A DNA stretch of 64,000 nucleotides from Lachnospiraceae bacterium (GCA_910576125.1 CAJTHM010000013.1:116827-180826); one strand, 5' to 3'; positions 17,262-25,305 are shown, counted from the first letter of the stretch. The notes: generated from the letters alone by a model not told the origin. Numbers and translations are program-made.

Positions 17262-18578
17262 AGTATGCCCCTCATCCCAATTGTCCAGGGCAGAGAAATC
17301 ATCTATCTGATTATTTCTCAAGTCGAGGGTAGTCAGCAATTGCAAATCGGCCAAAACAGAAATATCACGTATCTGATTATTGCCCAAATAGAGATTATCT
17401 AACGATTGCAAACCAGCCAGAGGTGAAATATCACTGATCTGATTACCCCCAAGGTTCAAGTATAACAGCTGCGTCAAGCCGCTCAGGGGCGAAATATCTT
17501 CAATCTGGTTATTTCTTAGATCAAGCCTTGTCAATTTTCTCATTCCCGCCAAAGCTGAAATGTCTTCAATCTGATTATCCGCCAGTATCAGCTGGTGGAG
17601 GTGCTTCAGATTAGACAGGGCCGAGATGTCGCTGACCTGATTTCCCTCCAATATAAGATTGTCCAGATTTGTCAAATTTGCCAGGGCAGAAATATCGCTG
17701 ATCTGGTTGCCCTCCAGTATAAGAACCCGGATATTAACCAGTTCTCCCAAAGAAGATATATCTGTAATATTCATGCCCAAAAATGCATTGCCCAGATCCA
17801 TGTACTCCCACACATCGCTGAGCATGATGTCTCCTTCTTCCATCCGTAAATAGCGGCGCATTGCCTGCTCCAGATTTTCATCCCCCCATTCCATCACATG
17901 ATCCTCCAGCCCTGCCTCATCCCAGGGGATAAATGTCTGTATGGGTACAGGCGGCTCTTCCTCTTTGACAAAGCCAGGGATATCCGACATGTCAAACGCT
18001 TTCACAGTAATTTCTGCCTGCCCGCCCTCTACAGACATTGCTGCCGTTTCCCCTTCGGAGATAACTGCTGCCGTCGGTTCTTCTGATTCCTGACCTATCA
18101 TGCATTCCACCTTGCCTTCCAGCAGATAGATTCGCATATGCTCTGAATCCGGCACCTCTATCCATCCGCAGGTACCTCTGATTCCTACAGCCATTGTGGA
18201 AGTGCGGATATCCATGGTCTCATCATCGGCCAGGGGTTCCGATATGTCAAAATACAGATTGCCGGAATTCAAAAAGACTTCCAGACTGTTTCCCTCCTTT
18301 TGGATTTCAATATCGCTGTTCTGGTCCATTTTTATCAGCTTTACGTCGTCCAGATTTATCCATGCATAGCTCTCCGGATTGGTCTCCATCTGATAACCGC
18401 TGTACAGATTCATATCCACAAAGGGTTCCAGCTCCCTTGCCTTTTCATTCCTGACGACAGCTTCGCCTTCCGTCCGCGCTAATTTCATCGTAGTAGCTTT
18501 CGCTCCGCATGCCATGCACAACATCGAAACTGCCAAAAACAGAGATACAACGCATATAATAGAAATTTTCTTTCGCAT
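17247..18578 (-). CDS. Lipoprotein with FecR-like domain and internalin-type leucine-rich repeats
   Basis: 443 residues. Signal peptide with lipobox (LAVSMLCMAC, Cys about 23) predicts a lipoprotein. Residues about 30-200 resemble a FecR domain: a beta-rich segment with YAWINLDDVKLIKMD, MAVGIRGTCGWIEV and IYLLEGKVECMIG. From about 265 to the end there are seven or eight 22-residue repeats of the form L..LILEGNQISDISALANL, typical of SDS22/internalin LRRs. It should sit on the outer face of the membrane and bind a protein or glycan. Convergent with the Bce-type kinase, overlapping by 15 nt, and no terminator is visible between them. Combination of FecR and LRR is unusual. Confidence 0.85.
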   Translation of the reverse strand: MRKKISIICVVSLFLAVSMLCMACGAKATTMKLARTEGEAVVRNEKARELEPFVDMNLYSGYQMETNPESYAWINLDDVKLIKMDQNSDIEIQKEGNSLEVFLNSGNLYFDISEPLADDETMDIRTSTMAVGIRGTCGWIEVPDSEHMRIYLLEGKVECMIGQESEEPTAAVISEGETAAMSVEGGQAEITVKAFDMSDIPGFVKEEEPPVPIQTFIPWDEAGLEDHVMEWGDENLEQAMRRYLRMEEGDIMLSDVWEYMDLGNAFLGMNITDISSLGELVNIRVLILEGNQISDISALANLTNLDNLILEGNQVSDISALSNLKHLHQLILADNQIEDISALAGMRKLTRLDLRNNQIEDISPLSGLTQLLYLNLGGNQISDISPLAGLQSLDNLYLGNNQIRDISVLADLQLLTTLDLRNNQIDDFSALDNWDEGHTLMLD

Positions 18579-18609
18579 AATTCCTCACTTTTATGAAAAC
18601 ACATGTCAG

Positions 18610-18783
18610 TTTTCTTATACAGAGATTCTTTAATGCATCCGGAGACTGTTCCCGAAGCCACCCCAGAATCTCCGCCGCCCGGCTGAGAAACCTGGGCTCT
18701 CCCACGAGCGCCAGGCTGTCGGAATCCGCCCGCATCTTCCTGGCCGGTGACAATATATACTGACCATCACAAATAATCTTCAT
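18610..18783 (-). pseudogene. yaaA: N-terminal remnant of a YaaA-family gene
   Basis: Starts MKII, then a five-residue insertion CDGQY, then ILSPARKMRADSDSLALVG and EILGWLREQSPDALKNL, which is the N terminus of YaaA (DUF328, peroxide stress, DNA binding). The match stops after about 58 residues; the remaining ~190 are absent and the frame continues into unrelated DNA overlapping the LRR gene. The ATG overlaps the stop of the peroxiredoxin gene, so both once formed an oxidative stress operon. Confidence 0.7.
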
Positions 18784-19235
18784 TCCAATTCGCCCAGCAT
18801 CTTCTCCGGGTCCTCCGCGGCCTTGACCTTATCGTTGGCCCGGATAATGATTCCTTTCTCGTCAATCAGGTATGTGGTGCGCACCACGCCCATGGAAACC
18901 TTGCCGTAGTTCTTCTTCTCTTTCCAGACGTCATAGGCTTCGATGACCTTGCGCTCCGGGTCGGCCAGCAGCGTGAACGCAAGGCCGTACTTTTCCTCGA
19001 ACTTCTTGTGGGATGCCACGGTGTCCTTGCTGACCCCCAGCACCACCGCGCCCTTTTCCATGAACTGGGGGTACCTCTCCGAAAAGCCGCAGGCCTGCTT
19101 GGTGCACCCGGGGGTATTGTCCTTTGGATAGAAGTACAGGATTACTTTCTTTCCCGCGTAATCCGACAATTTGTGCATATCTCCATTCTGATCCGGCAGT
19201 TCAAAATCCGGTGCTTTCGTTCCTGTCTCTAACAT
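18780..19235 (-). CDS. bcp: Thioredoxin-dependent peroxiredoxin of the BCP/PrxQ group
   Basis: 151 residues, normal family length. The DFELPDQNGD start, then VILYFYPKDNTPGCTKQACGF, contains the peroxidatic Cys in the TPGCT motif and a second Cys five residues later, the PrxQ arrangement. GGAGGAACATC precedes the ATG. It reduces hydrogen peroxide and organic peroxides with thioredoxin. Co-transcribed with a yaaA remnant (overlap ATGA), which fits an oxygen-defence operon in an anaerobe. Confidence 0.93.
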   Translation of the reverse strand: MLETGTKAPDFELPDQNGDMHKLSDYAGKKVILYFYPKDNTPGCTKQACGFSERYPQFMEKGAVVLGVSKDTVASHKKFEEKYGLAFTLLADPERKVIEAYDVWKEKKNYGKVSMGVVRTTYLIDEKGIIIRANDKVKAAEDPEKMLGELE

Positions 19236-19367
19236 GATGTTCCTCCATTTTTTCGTTTATTTTGAGCTGTAGCAATTTCTGATTAGGTATGCCATAACTT
19301 GATAGATAACTTGTAATCCATTCTAAAAAAATCCGGCCATACAACGCAGCACTTCCTCCACTCCTTT

Positions 19368-19934
19368 TCAGCCTGGCGGAAAGCCGGAGAGGATGTCCAT
19401 TCTTTCAAAATATCCGCACGCAACTTTTTTCGTCAGCCACACGCCGTTTTCCGACAGATAGAACGGTTGGCCGTCTCTGTGCATTTCCCCGCTACGAATC
19501 TGCAGCACCACAGGCTTGCCGTGGCGTTTTCCTACCTTTACGGCGGTTTCGACATCCTTTGACAGATGGACGTACAGCCGGCTCATGGGCTTCAGGCCTT
19601 CCGCGTTTATCGCGTCCAGAAATGCTTCAGCGGTTCCGTGGTACAGGATTTCCGGCGGCTCCTGTTCTTTCAGCTCCACATCCACAGGTATGCTGTGGCC
19701 TTGATTTGCCCGAATCAGCTTCTTGTCCTGGCTGAAGCTGTAGCGCTGTTTCTTGTCGGTTGCCACGATTTCTTCCAATATGTCCCTGTCCATCTTTCGG
19801 CCGGTGCTGCAGATTCCTGCCAGCAGCTCCTCCACATCGGCCCAGCCATGCTCGTCCAGCGTGACATGCGCTTTCTCCGGCTTGTGGCGCAGCACCTGGC
19901 TGAGAAAAATGCTCAGTCCGTCTAAACTCCCCAT
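19368..19934 (-). CDS. kptA: RNA 2'-phosphotransferase, Tpt1/KptA family
   Basis: 188 residues from the ATG at 19934, with GAGG 7 nt upstream; a TTG four codons earlier is an alternative. The family blocks are clear: LSIFLSQVLRHKPE, VTLDEHGWADVEELL, then LYHGTAEAFLDAINAEGLKPM and YVHLSKDVETAVKVGKRHGKP. Tpt1-like enzymes move a 2'-phosphate from RNA to NAD, releasing ADP-ribose 1'',2''-cyclic phosphate. In bacteria, the natural RNA substrate is unclear. A single gene with no obvious operon partner. Confidence 0.92.
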   Translation of the reverse strand: MGSLDGLSIFLSQVLRHKPEKAHVTLDEHGWADVEELLAGICSTGRKMDRDILEEIVATDKKQRYSFSQDKKLIRANQGHSIPVDVELKEQEPPEILYHGTAEAFLDAINAEGLKPMSRLYVHLSKDVETAVKVGKRHGKPVVLQIRSGEMHRDGQPFYLSENGVWLTKKVACGYFERMDILSGFPPG

Positions 19935-19983
19935 GCTTTTCCTCAAATCCCTCCATTAGTCTTTCCCGGAAAACCCATGGCTA

Positions 19984-20418
19984 TCAGAACCATTTCACTT
20001 TCATCACGAAATTTTTCGCATTGTGATAGCCCGCTTTTCCGTAATATCTCTCATGCATCTCATCATTCACAGCCTGAAGCTCCACACAGGCCGCTCCCTT
20101 TTCCCGGACCCGCCGCTCCAGCTCCCCCAACAGGCTGCTGCCCAGGCCCTTGTTCTGGTGTTCCCGGGCAATCACGATTTCCTCCAGCGTGTATCCCACG
20201 ATGTCATCGTATTGCTTGAAATATCCGACAGCGAATCCGATTACATCTATGTCGTCTTCCATGAGCAATGCATAGGAGTCGTCCATGTGCAGCACCTGGC
20301 GGATTCGTTTCCCCGCCGTCTCAGCCGTCCAGCAGCCCCCTTCCTGTTCGTTATAATAGGAGAGATACATGGGCAGAATCAGCTCTATATCTTCCAGTTT
20401 CATTTCGCGGATTGTCAT
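19984..20418 (-). CDS. GNAT-family N-acetyltransferase
   Basis: About 144 residues from MTIREMKLEDIELILPMY. The GNAT core is present: the strand GYTLEEIVIAREHQNKGLGSSLL (cited as EEIVIAREHQNKGLGSSLL) contains the Q/RxxGxG/A acetyl-CoA loop, followed by a helix and VELQAVNDEMHERYYGKAGY. AGGAAATGGAGG precedes the ATG at 20418; the longer frame to 20613 is unsupported. Substrate unknown. Divergent from the MORN gene, with both promoters in about 180 bp. Confidence 0.88.
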   Translation of the reverse strand: MTIREMKLEDIELILPMYLSYYNEQEGGCWTAETAGKRIRQVLHMDDSYALLMEDDIDVIGFAVGYFKQYDDIVGYTLEEIVIAREHQNKGLGSSLLGELERRVREKGAACVELQAVNDEMHERYYGKAGYHNAKNFVMKVKWF

Positions 20419-20596
20419 CCTCCATTTCCTTTCTTCAGATGCTTTCTGTATCTTCTTTCCGGTTCCTATTGCCCCGTTCACAAAACATTCATTTGCCTCT
20501 CCGGCCCATTTCCCATATAATAAATATAAAACAGCATCTGCCATAAGACAAGACCAAAATGACAAATACAAGTCAAAACGACAGGGGGATTCTGAA

Positions 20597-21070
20597 ATGA
20601 AATATTTATCCATGGATGAAGTAATCAGCGCGGGAACAGAATTTACCGGTGACGTATGCTACTCGGGAGAGTATGGACAACAAGTGTATACTAAGGACAT
20701 TGAGGACGGCGGACGCCCAATAGAAGGAATCCTTTATGAAAGATATCCCAATGGTTTATTGAATTATTATAGTTTTTACAGTGACGGCGTTCCCAACGGA
20801 CAGAGCGTAAGTTTTTTTGAATCAGGTAAGGTAAAGAGTCATTGTATCATGGATACAGGAACAATTGATGGGGAATATATCGAGTGGTATGAAAATGGGA
20901 ATATAAAGCTTAAGAAAGACTGCAAATATGGACTCGTTTTAAAAATGCAGGAATTTGATGAGGCTGGAAATCTTGTAAAGGAAAAAAAGAAATTAAACGA
21001 TGGGGAGAAACGTATTTTTGAGAAGAGAACAGCATATTACGAAAAGCGAACCCGTCATGCAGGTTGCTGA
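20597..21070 (+). CDS. MORN-variant repeat protein, immunity-like
   Basis: 157 residues with four or five MORN_2-type repeats (YERYPNGLLNYYSFYSDG, NGQSVSFFESGKVKSH, DGEYIEWYENGNIKL). Such YwqK-like proteins are often antitoxins or immunity proteins in polymorphic toxin loci. The ATG at 20597 follows GGGGG with 7 nt spacing. The last ~15 residues (EKRTAYYEKRTRHAGC) look unrelated to the repeat and may be the entry into a foreign segment at 21046, so the true C terminus may be lost. No toxin gene is next to it. Lower G+C than the flanks points to horizontal transfer. Confidence 0.75.
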   Translation: MKYLSMDEVISAGTEFTGDVCYSGEYGQQVYTKDIEDGGRPIEGILYERYPNGLLNYYSFYSDGVPNGQSVSFFESGKVKSHCIMDTGTIDGEYIEWYENGNIKLKKDCKYGLVLKMQEFDEAGNLVKEKKKLNDGEKRIFEKRTAYYEKRTRHAGC

Positions 21071-21253
21071 AAATGGCCAATCGCTTGCGGGGCTACACCT
21101 GACATGAAAATATGGGACGCATGCCAAACGTGCGCAAGGCATCGAAGGATTTTGTAAGCCGGAGCCGACATGAATACAGAAGGTGCACAATGATATTTAA
21201 GTATGAGAATGAGCCAGCGTTCCAATTAGATGACTTAGGTATGGAGAGAAAGA

Positions 21254-21469
21254 ATGTTCGATGAATTTGACAAATATATTCTTGCGTTTGCATCGGAAGA
21301 TTTTTCTGCAGATTATTGGTATGATGAAGGGACTAATATTGCGGAAAAAATGCTTTATGAATTTGGGGAAGATATTATTCGAGACAGTATCTGTAAGAAA
21401 TACGGAATGGAAAAAACGTTTAGCATATTGTATGCATGATGAAAGCGATTTAAATCAATTAAAAGTATT
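21254..21469 (+). pseudogene. 5' part of an immunity-like gene split by the MITE-bounded segment
   Basis: ATG at 21254 after GGAGAG. It reads MFDEFDKYILAFASEDFSAD and GTNIAEKMLYEFGEDIIRD, then shifts frame at an A6 run (21411-21416) and continues CMHDESDLNQLKV up to the AAAGTATT that borders the first MITE. One extra A in the run would explain the shift. The 3' part lies at 25306-25503. Restoring both defects gives one acidic helical protein of roughly 130 residues. I do not recognise the family; an immunity or HEAT-like role is possible. Confidence 0.65.
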
Positions 21470-21698
21470 CGCGTTAGTCAATAACTATGTTGGTTTCGGT
21501 TTGAGTCCGTTTAATGGAACTCAATAAGTTGTAGTGTATGATTATCTAATGTAATGCGAGGCGGTAATCATATGAAAACAGAATCTCTGTTCCATTCGCC
21601 GTTCAACATTGGAAACGGCGGCTGTTGGCATGGTGTCTACGATATCCGCAACTACACCTTAGTAGTGCTATGAGGCAATACCAACATATTTGTTGACT
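21470..21698 (+). mobile_element. MITE-like element, copy 1 (right end altered)
   Basis: About 229 bp, nearly identical to 25071-25305. The left terminus is CGCGTTAGTCAATAAC...TATGTTGG and the right end is CCAACATATTTGTTGACT, which are imperfect inverted repeats. The last six bases of the full right end (AACACC) are replaced by kinase sequence. AAAGTATT flanks its left side and reappears to the right of copy 2. It encodes no transposase, only a 33-residue ORF, so it would have needed a transposase from elsewhere. Confidence 0.75.
21572..21673 (+). CDS. 33-residue ORF inside MITE copy 1
   Basis: Reads MKTESLFHSPFNIGNGG then CWHGVYDIRNYTLVVL, with GGCGG 8 nt before the ATG. The second MITE copy has the same ORF with only a few amino acid differences, and some silent changes. 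No family recognised. It may be a translated peptide or just conserved repeat sequence; two copies cannot settle this. Confidence 0.35.
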   Translation: MKTESLFHSPFNIGNGGCWHGVYDIRNYTLVVL

Positions 21699-22058
21699 GC
21701 CGTCACATCCCCGCCCATTTTCCGCATCAGCTCCCGGACGATGAACAACTCTAAGCCGGAGGAGCCTTTTCCTCTGGCCGGGCCGTTTTTGTAGAATATA
21801 TCAAACATACGTTCTGGATTCGGGCGGCTGTCCTCTGCCACGAGATTCTCGAAAATCATGCCGTCAGCCCGCTGGAGGATGGTCAATCCGCCCTCTCCGT
21901 GAATCAGCGCGTTCTGGATCAGATTCAGGAAGATCCGGCGCAGGGCGTCTTCGTCCGCCCAGACACAGGCTCCTTCCGATGAAAATGACACCTCCAGTGA
22001 AAATCCGGCTTTCTCAAACTTCGTGTACTGGCTCAGGAGACAGATATGTGGAGATATT
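21697..22058 (-). pseudogene. Histidine kinase fragment (ATPase domain), cut at both ends
   Basis: Encodes the C-terminal ATPase part: FSLEVSFSSEGACVWADEDA, N-box IFLNLIQNALIHGEGG, then FYKNGPARGKGSSGLELFIV and RELMRKMGGDVTA, where MITE copy 1 breaks it. The second Gly of the G2 box is replaced by Glu (GLELF) compared with GLGLF in the copy at 24911-25070. The N-terminal end runs into a recombinase remnant near 22060. The terminal 101 bp (21697-21797) are duplicated at 24970-25070. Confidence 0.75.
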
Positions 22059-22059
22059 C

Positions 22060-22182
22060 GCAAGCCCTGCATTTATATAGGAACGATATGCCGCTCCCGT
22101 TATTGATTACCGAAAGGCTCGGCCATGCAAAATGGATACAACAAGGCAGTTTTATACCAACGCCGACACGACAATGATATAA
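22060..22182 (+). pseudogene. C-terminal remnant of a tyrosine recombinase
   Basis: On the plus strand ALHLYRNDMPLPLLITERLGHAK is followed, after a one-base shift in an A-run, by MDTTRQFYTNADTTMI and a stop at 22182. This is the end of tyrosine recombinases, with the conserved LGH box and the catalytic Tyr in the MDTTRQFYTNAD block. Everything before is lost. It marks a former integrating element in the MITE-bounded segment. The arrangement in longest blocks: LGHAK, then RQFYTN. Confidence 0.6.
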
Positions 22183-22253
22183 GTGGTGCGAGAGGGGAGA
22201 ATTAAATCTCCCCTACTCGATTTGCTTATGGTATATACTAAGCAATACTTTTT

Positions 22254-22709
22254 TCAATTGCCATTACCATGGCAATTCGTAACAAATAATGAATCACTTT
22301 CTGTTTGCTTAGCACCACAATAGGTTCTTTCGCAGAAACGCACTCTCTCCATATAAAGATTACAGGGACCTTTAGGGCGGTGTATTGTCGTGACTTCCTG
22401 CCAATCAAGCCAATCCCCCCATTTATGCCCAAAAATATTACTGCATTTCTTGGACGGCTCTGAAACCGTACCATACAACGAAATTCCAGGCCCATATTCT
22501 TCTATGGTCGGGGCATATGGGGTAATCATACCATTATTTAGCTGTAGCATGTATTCGTCAAGGTTGTTCACGAATCTGCCTTCTTCTGTATCATAGTATA
22601 CGGAGGCTTCGTTAGTAAGTTCTTCTGCATTCACCGCAATAGGCGATGCGATGATAAATGCTGCACAAAATAGAGATGAAATACCATACAATAACTTTCT
22701 GATTTTCAT
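22254..22709 (-). CDS. Secreted Cys-rich protein of the BlaI-BlaR1 locus
   Basis: About 151 residues from MKIRKLLYGISSLFCAAF, with AAAGGAG before the ATG. The signal peptide ends near AVNAEE. The mature part has acidic stretch LTNEASVYYDTEEGRF, then a Cys-rich C-terminal part (CSNIFGHKWGDW, CNLYMERVRFCERTYCG, TNCHG) with five Cys and several His and Trp residues, which could bind metal or form disulfides. I do not recognise the family. It follows the BlaR1-like gene by 87 nt on the same strand and so may be the effector controlled by that regulator pair, in place of a beta-lactamase. Confidence 0.65.
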   Translation of the reverse strand: MKIRKLLYGISSLFCAAFIIASPIAVNAEELTNEASVYYDTEEGRFVNNLDEYMLQLNNGMITPYAPTIEEYGPGISLYGTVSEPSKKCSNIFGHKWGDWLDWQEVTTIHRPKGPCNLYMERVRFCERTYCGAKQTESDSLFVTNCHGNGN

Positions 22710-22796
22710 ACTTTCTCCTTTCATAAATAACTCCAATAGTTACCTTTTCAATTGCATTTTTCTTGGCATTCCTCCCTTCAAATAAGTTTTTCCGGC

Positions 22797-24137
22797 TCAT
22801 TCCACCCCTCCTTCCCTTGAAGTCAATGATTCGAAATCTATATACATCAAGTCGATGTTTGAGATGTCCAGTTCAAGTTCTTCAGACGCAAGCATTGTCA
22901 ATCCATTTATCATTTCAGAATCAGGATTTTTTTCATGGCCTGTAATGCTTATATAGGCCTTCCTGATTTCGCCATCCAAATGCTCTAAATGCACCTTTGC
23001 CATGACAATATTCTCTTCATCATATTTCTGCAGAATATTTTCCAGTTCATACTCTCTTATATTCATTTGATCTTCCAAGGAGAATTTATCCGCATAATGA
23101 TGTCCGCTTTCTACGCTGCGCATTGTACTGACCCCTAAAATAGTGCAGACAATCATGGCCAGAATAGCGCTTGCCGCAAGGACTGTTCTTTTGGACTGTT
23201 TTTTATATTTCATAATGGCACCTAACCTTTCCTTCAAATTCTTTTTATCTTCAAACATGGCTATCGGAAGGGGCATCTTTCTGATGGAATCAGCAGCGAC
23301 TGCAATCAAAGTGTCGCCGTACTGCTGCATCTCATTCCTGTCAAGCCCCTTAATGACAGCTTCATCACATGCTAATTCACATGCCCTGTTCATCTCCCGG
23401 CGAACAAAATGGACCAGGGGGTTGAACCAGTGTATCGATTCCACAGAAATCAACAGCCACTTAACAAAAATATCATGCCTTTTCCTATGCGTGATTTCAT
23501 GCATTAGAATATTCCTAAGCTTCGTGTCCTCATAGTTCTTGTCAGGCAAAATGACCACAGGGTGAAAAAAGCCGATTAAAATGGGTGTTTCCACCATTGG
23601 GTTTTTATATAGCCGCAAAACGTTTATTCCCAGGCTGCTCTGCAGATTGTTCAGCACCTCTATTTCCTGTCTGTCCGCGCTCGTATTGTGTCTGTCCAGC
23701 CTTCGAAGATAAATAACATAACATATGATGTAAAAGCCAAGAACCAGAACCATTCCTATCTGCCAGACAATGCATAAGACGACTGCCATACTCGGAAGAT
23801 AAGGCATATGTGGGGCAATCTGCCCATTCCCATTTTGGGGTGAAAATCCAGGGCTTACAGTTTTTTCAAACGTTGTACCGGAAATCCGCTGGACAATTGT
23901 ATCTATGGATTCCATCGGCAATACCGAAGCCTTTGGTACAGGAATCGCTATGATTTTTGAGACAGGCAGCAGTAAAGCAATCAGCACCGAAACCCACATA
24001 TAATATTGGAACGATTTGGGAAGCCTGTCTTTTATTATCGGTTTCAAAACAAATAGAAAACAGGAGATTATGCTGCCGTTAACTGTCATCGAAAGAATGA
24101 GCGCAATGACCTCTGCGGAAAACTCTTCAACCGTCAT
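22797..24137 (-). CDS. BlaR1/MecR1-family M56 membrane metallopeptidase
   Basis: 446 residues with four predicted membrane helices (about 12-32, 45-66, 118-142 and 310-330). The cytoplasmic zinc peptidase has the motif HEITH at 213-217, with the second part ACELACDEAVI about 40 residues later. The C-terminal ~110 residues lie outside the membrane and do not look like the penicillin-binding sensor of classical BlaR1, which is longer. So the ligand is unknown. The start overlaps the stop of the BlaI-like gene (ATGA). The enzyme is expected to cleave or activate cleavage of the repressor when a signal is bound. Confidence 0.9.
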   Translation of the reverse strand: MTVEEFSAEVIALILSMTVNGSIISCFLFVLKPIIKDRLPKSFQYYMWVSVLIALLLPVSKIIAIPVPKASVLPMESIDTIVQRISGTTFEKTVSPGFSPQNGNGQIAPHMPYLPSMAVVLCIVWQIGMVLVLGFYIICYVIYLRRLDRHNTSADRQEIEVLNNLQSSLGINVLRLYKNPMVETPILIGFFHPVVILPDKNYEDTKLRNILMHEITHRKRHDIFVKWLLISVESIHWFNPLVHFVRREMNRACELACDEAVIKGLDRNEMQQYGDTLIAVAADSIRKMPLPIAMFEDKKNLKERLGAIMKYKKQSKRTVLAASAILAMIVCTILGVSTMRSVESGHHYADKFSLEDQMNIREYELENILQKYDEENIVMAKVHLEHLDGEIRKAYISITGHEKNPDSEMINGLTMLASEELELDISNIDLMYIDFESLTSREGGVE

Positions 24138-24517
24138 TTACCCTCCCTTCCCATTTGGAAATACATCTTTAATTCCTCAATGTCCGCTTCCGTAAGTTCC
24201 CCGCTTCGGCAGAGGGACGCAACAAAATTCTTTGTACTGCCGTCATACAGCTCGTCTATCAGACTCCTTTTCTTAAGCGTGACATAGTCTTCTTTTGCTA
24301 TATTCGGCACATAGTAATGCATCTCTTTCTCCTGAACCGAAACGGCGTTCTTTTTCTGGAGCCTTCTTAAAAGCGTTGCAATCGTAGACTTCTCCCACCC
24401 CATTCTGTCGCCCAGTTCTGCACGGATATCGCTGAATGATACAGCCTGTTCCTCCCGCCAAAGGATTTTCATCACCTCCAGTTCAGCGTCAGAAATTTTA
24501 ACACTTTTTGTATTCAC
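24134..24517 (-). CDS. BlaI/MecI/CopY-family repressor
   Basis: 127 residues. A winged helix (ISDAELEVMKILWREEQAVS to STIATLLRRLQKKNAVSVQE) is followed by a dimerisation region. Start is GTG at 24517, with GGAGG 8 nt upstream. It binds dyads and is removed by proteolysis through its BlaR1 partner, encoded directly downstream with a 4-nt overlap. The likely operator TTACATTTGTAA lies in its promoter at 24548-24559, so the operon is self-regulated. Confidence 0.92.
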   Translation of the reverse strand: MNTKSVKISDAELEVMKILWREEQAVSFSDIRAELGDRMGWEKSTIATLLRRLQKKNAVSVQEKEMHYYVPNIAKEDYVTLKKRSLIDELYDGSTKNFVASLCRSGELTEADIEELKMYFQMGREGK

Positions 24518-24547
24518 AACTATTTTCCTCCATTATTGTTCTGCGTT

Positions 24548-24597
24548 TTACATTTGTAACACGCTTAGAGTATACATTATTTTCACTGCTTTGTCAA
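24548..24597 (-). promoter_or_regulatory. Promoter and BlaI-type operator of the BlaI-BlaR1 operon
   Basis: On the minus strand: -35 TTGACA (24592-24597), 17-bp spacer, -10 TATACT (24569-24574). The dyad TTACAAATGTAA (24548-24559) starts 10 bp after the -10, where a bound repressor would block transcription. The half-sites TTACA/TGTAA match the known BlaI/MecI operator core TACA...TGTA. Confidence 0.8.
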
Positions 24598-24910
24598 CAC
24601 AAAATCAGGCGCGTAACTGTATTTTTTCTACCGAGTTATTTGCCAAAATAAATTCTACCTTCCAGTACAAAACATATGGAAGTTACTTTGGCAAATCAAA
24701 TGAGTGGATTTCGCTTTGGCATATTATTCGGCAGTGCCCAATACTGGCTACTCCCCCTACAGGCGCAACGAACACACTGTCCTCAGCGAAGCGAAAATGC
24801 CCTGGTGTGCTGACGGCACACCGGGCAACCGCCACCTTCTGAGCTGCCTGGACAGGCAGGCCATCCTGAAATTTGTACCAGATCATCTACAATCCTCAGC
24901 CGCCCCGATT
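24598..24910. other. Intergenic region with a large hairpin, remnant DNA
   Basis: About 310 bp with no gene I can support. A strong hairpin lies at 24798-24827: TGCCCTGGTGTGC and GCACACCGGGCA pair around TGACG with one bulged T. A second small hairpin, GCCTG/CAGGC, is at 24843-24855. A plus-strand frame of 83 codons crosses the region but shows no recognisable family. Its position between an operon and a broken kinase suggests leftover mobile DNA. Confidence 0.35.
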
Positions 24911-25070
24911 CTAACCGCCAATTGCAACTTTAAAGAGAAGTCCGATTCTCAGCAGATTTCCGTCCAATTCTGCCGTCACATCCCCGCCCATTTTCCGCAT
25001 CAGCTCCCGGACGATGAACAACCCTAAGCCGGAGGAGCCTTTTCCTCTGGACGGGTCGTTTTTGTAGAAT
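24911..25070 (-). pseudogene. C-terminal fragment of the same histidine kinase family
   Basis: Reads FYKNDPSRGKGSSGLGLFIV, RELMRKMGGDVTAELDGNLL and RIGLLFKVAIGG then stop at 24911. It provides the C terminus missing from the fragment at 21697-22058. 24970-25070 repeats 21697-21797 with only a few mismatches. The N-terminal side is cut by MITE copy 2. Taken together the two fragments look like one kinase gene broken by a MITE with a 101-bp duplication. Confidence 0.75.
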
Positions 25071-25305
25071 CGCGTTAGTCAATAACTGTGTTGGTTTCGG
25101 TTTGAGTCCGCTTTATGGGACTCAATAAGTTGTAGTGTATGATTATCTAATGTAATGCGAGGCGGTAATCATATGAAAACAGAATCGCTGTTCCATTCGC
25201 TGTGCAACATTGGAAACGGCGGCTGTTGGCATGGTGTCTACGATATCCGCAACTACAACTTAGTAGTACCATGAGGCAATACCAACATATTTGTTGACTA
25301 ACACC
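25071..25305 (+). mobile_element. MITE-like element, copy 2 (complete)
   Basis: 235 bp with inverted ends: left CGCGTTAGTCAATAACTG, right (reverse complement) GGTGTTAGTCAACAAATA. AAAGTATT follows directly at 25306-25313, matching the AAAGTATT left of copy 1 (21462-21469). Same orientation as copy 1. No transposase. Confidence 0.75.
25173..25274 (+). CDS. 33-residue ORF inside MITE copy 2
   Basis: Reads MKTESLFHSLCNIGNGG then CWHGVYDIRNYNLVVP with the same GGCGG ribosome site. Differs from copy 1 at four or five residues and at silent positions. Status as a real gene is uncertain. Confidence 0.35.
   Translation: MKTESLFHSLCNIGNGGCWHGVYDIRNYNLVVP

Noticed and set aside
18445..18783. Minus-strand ORF of 112 codons as a full gene
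   Set aside because: Only the first ~58 codons match YaaA; the rest is noise overlapping the LRR gene, so it is called a remnant.
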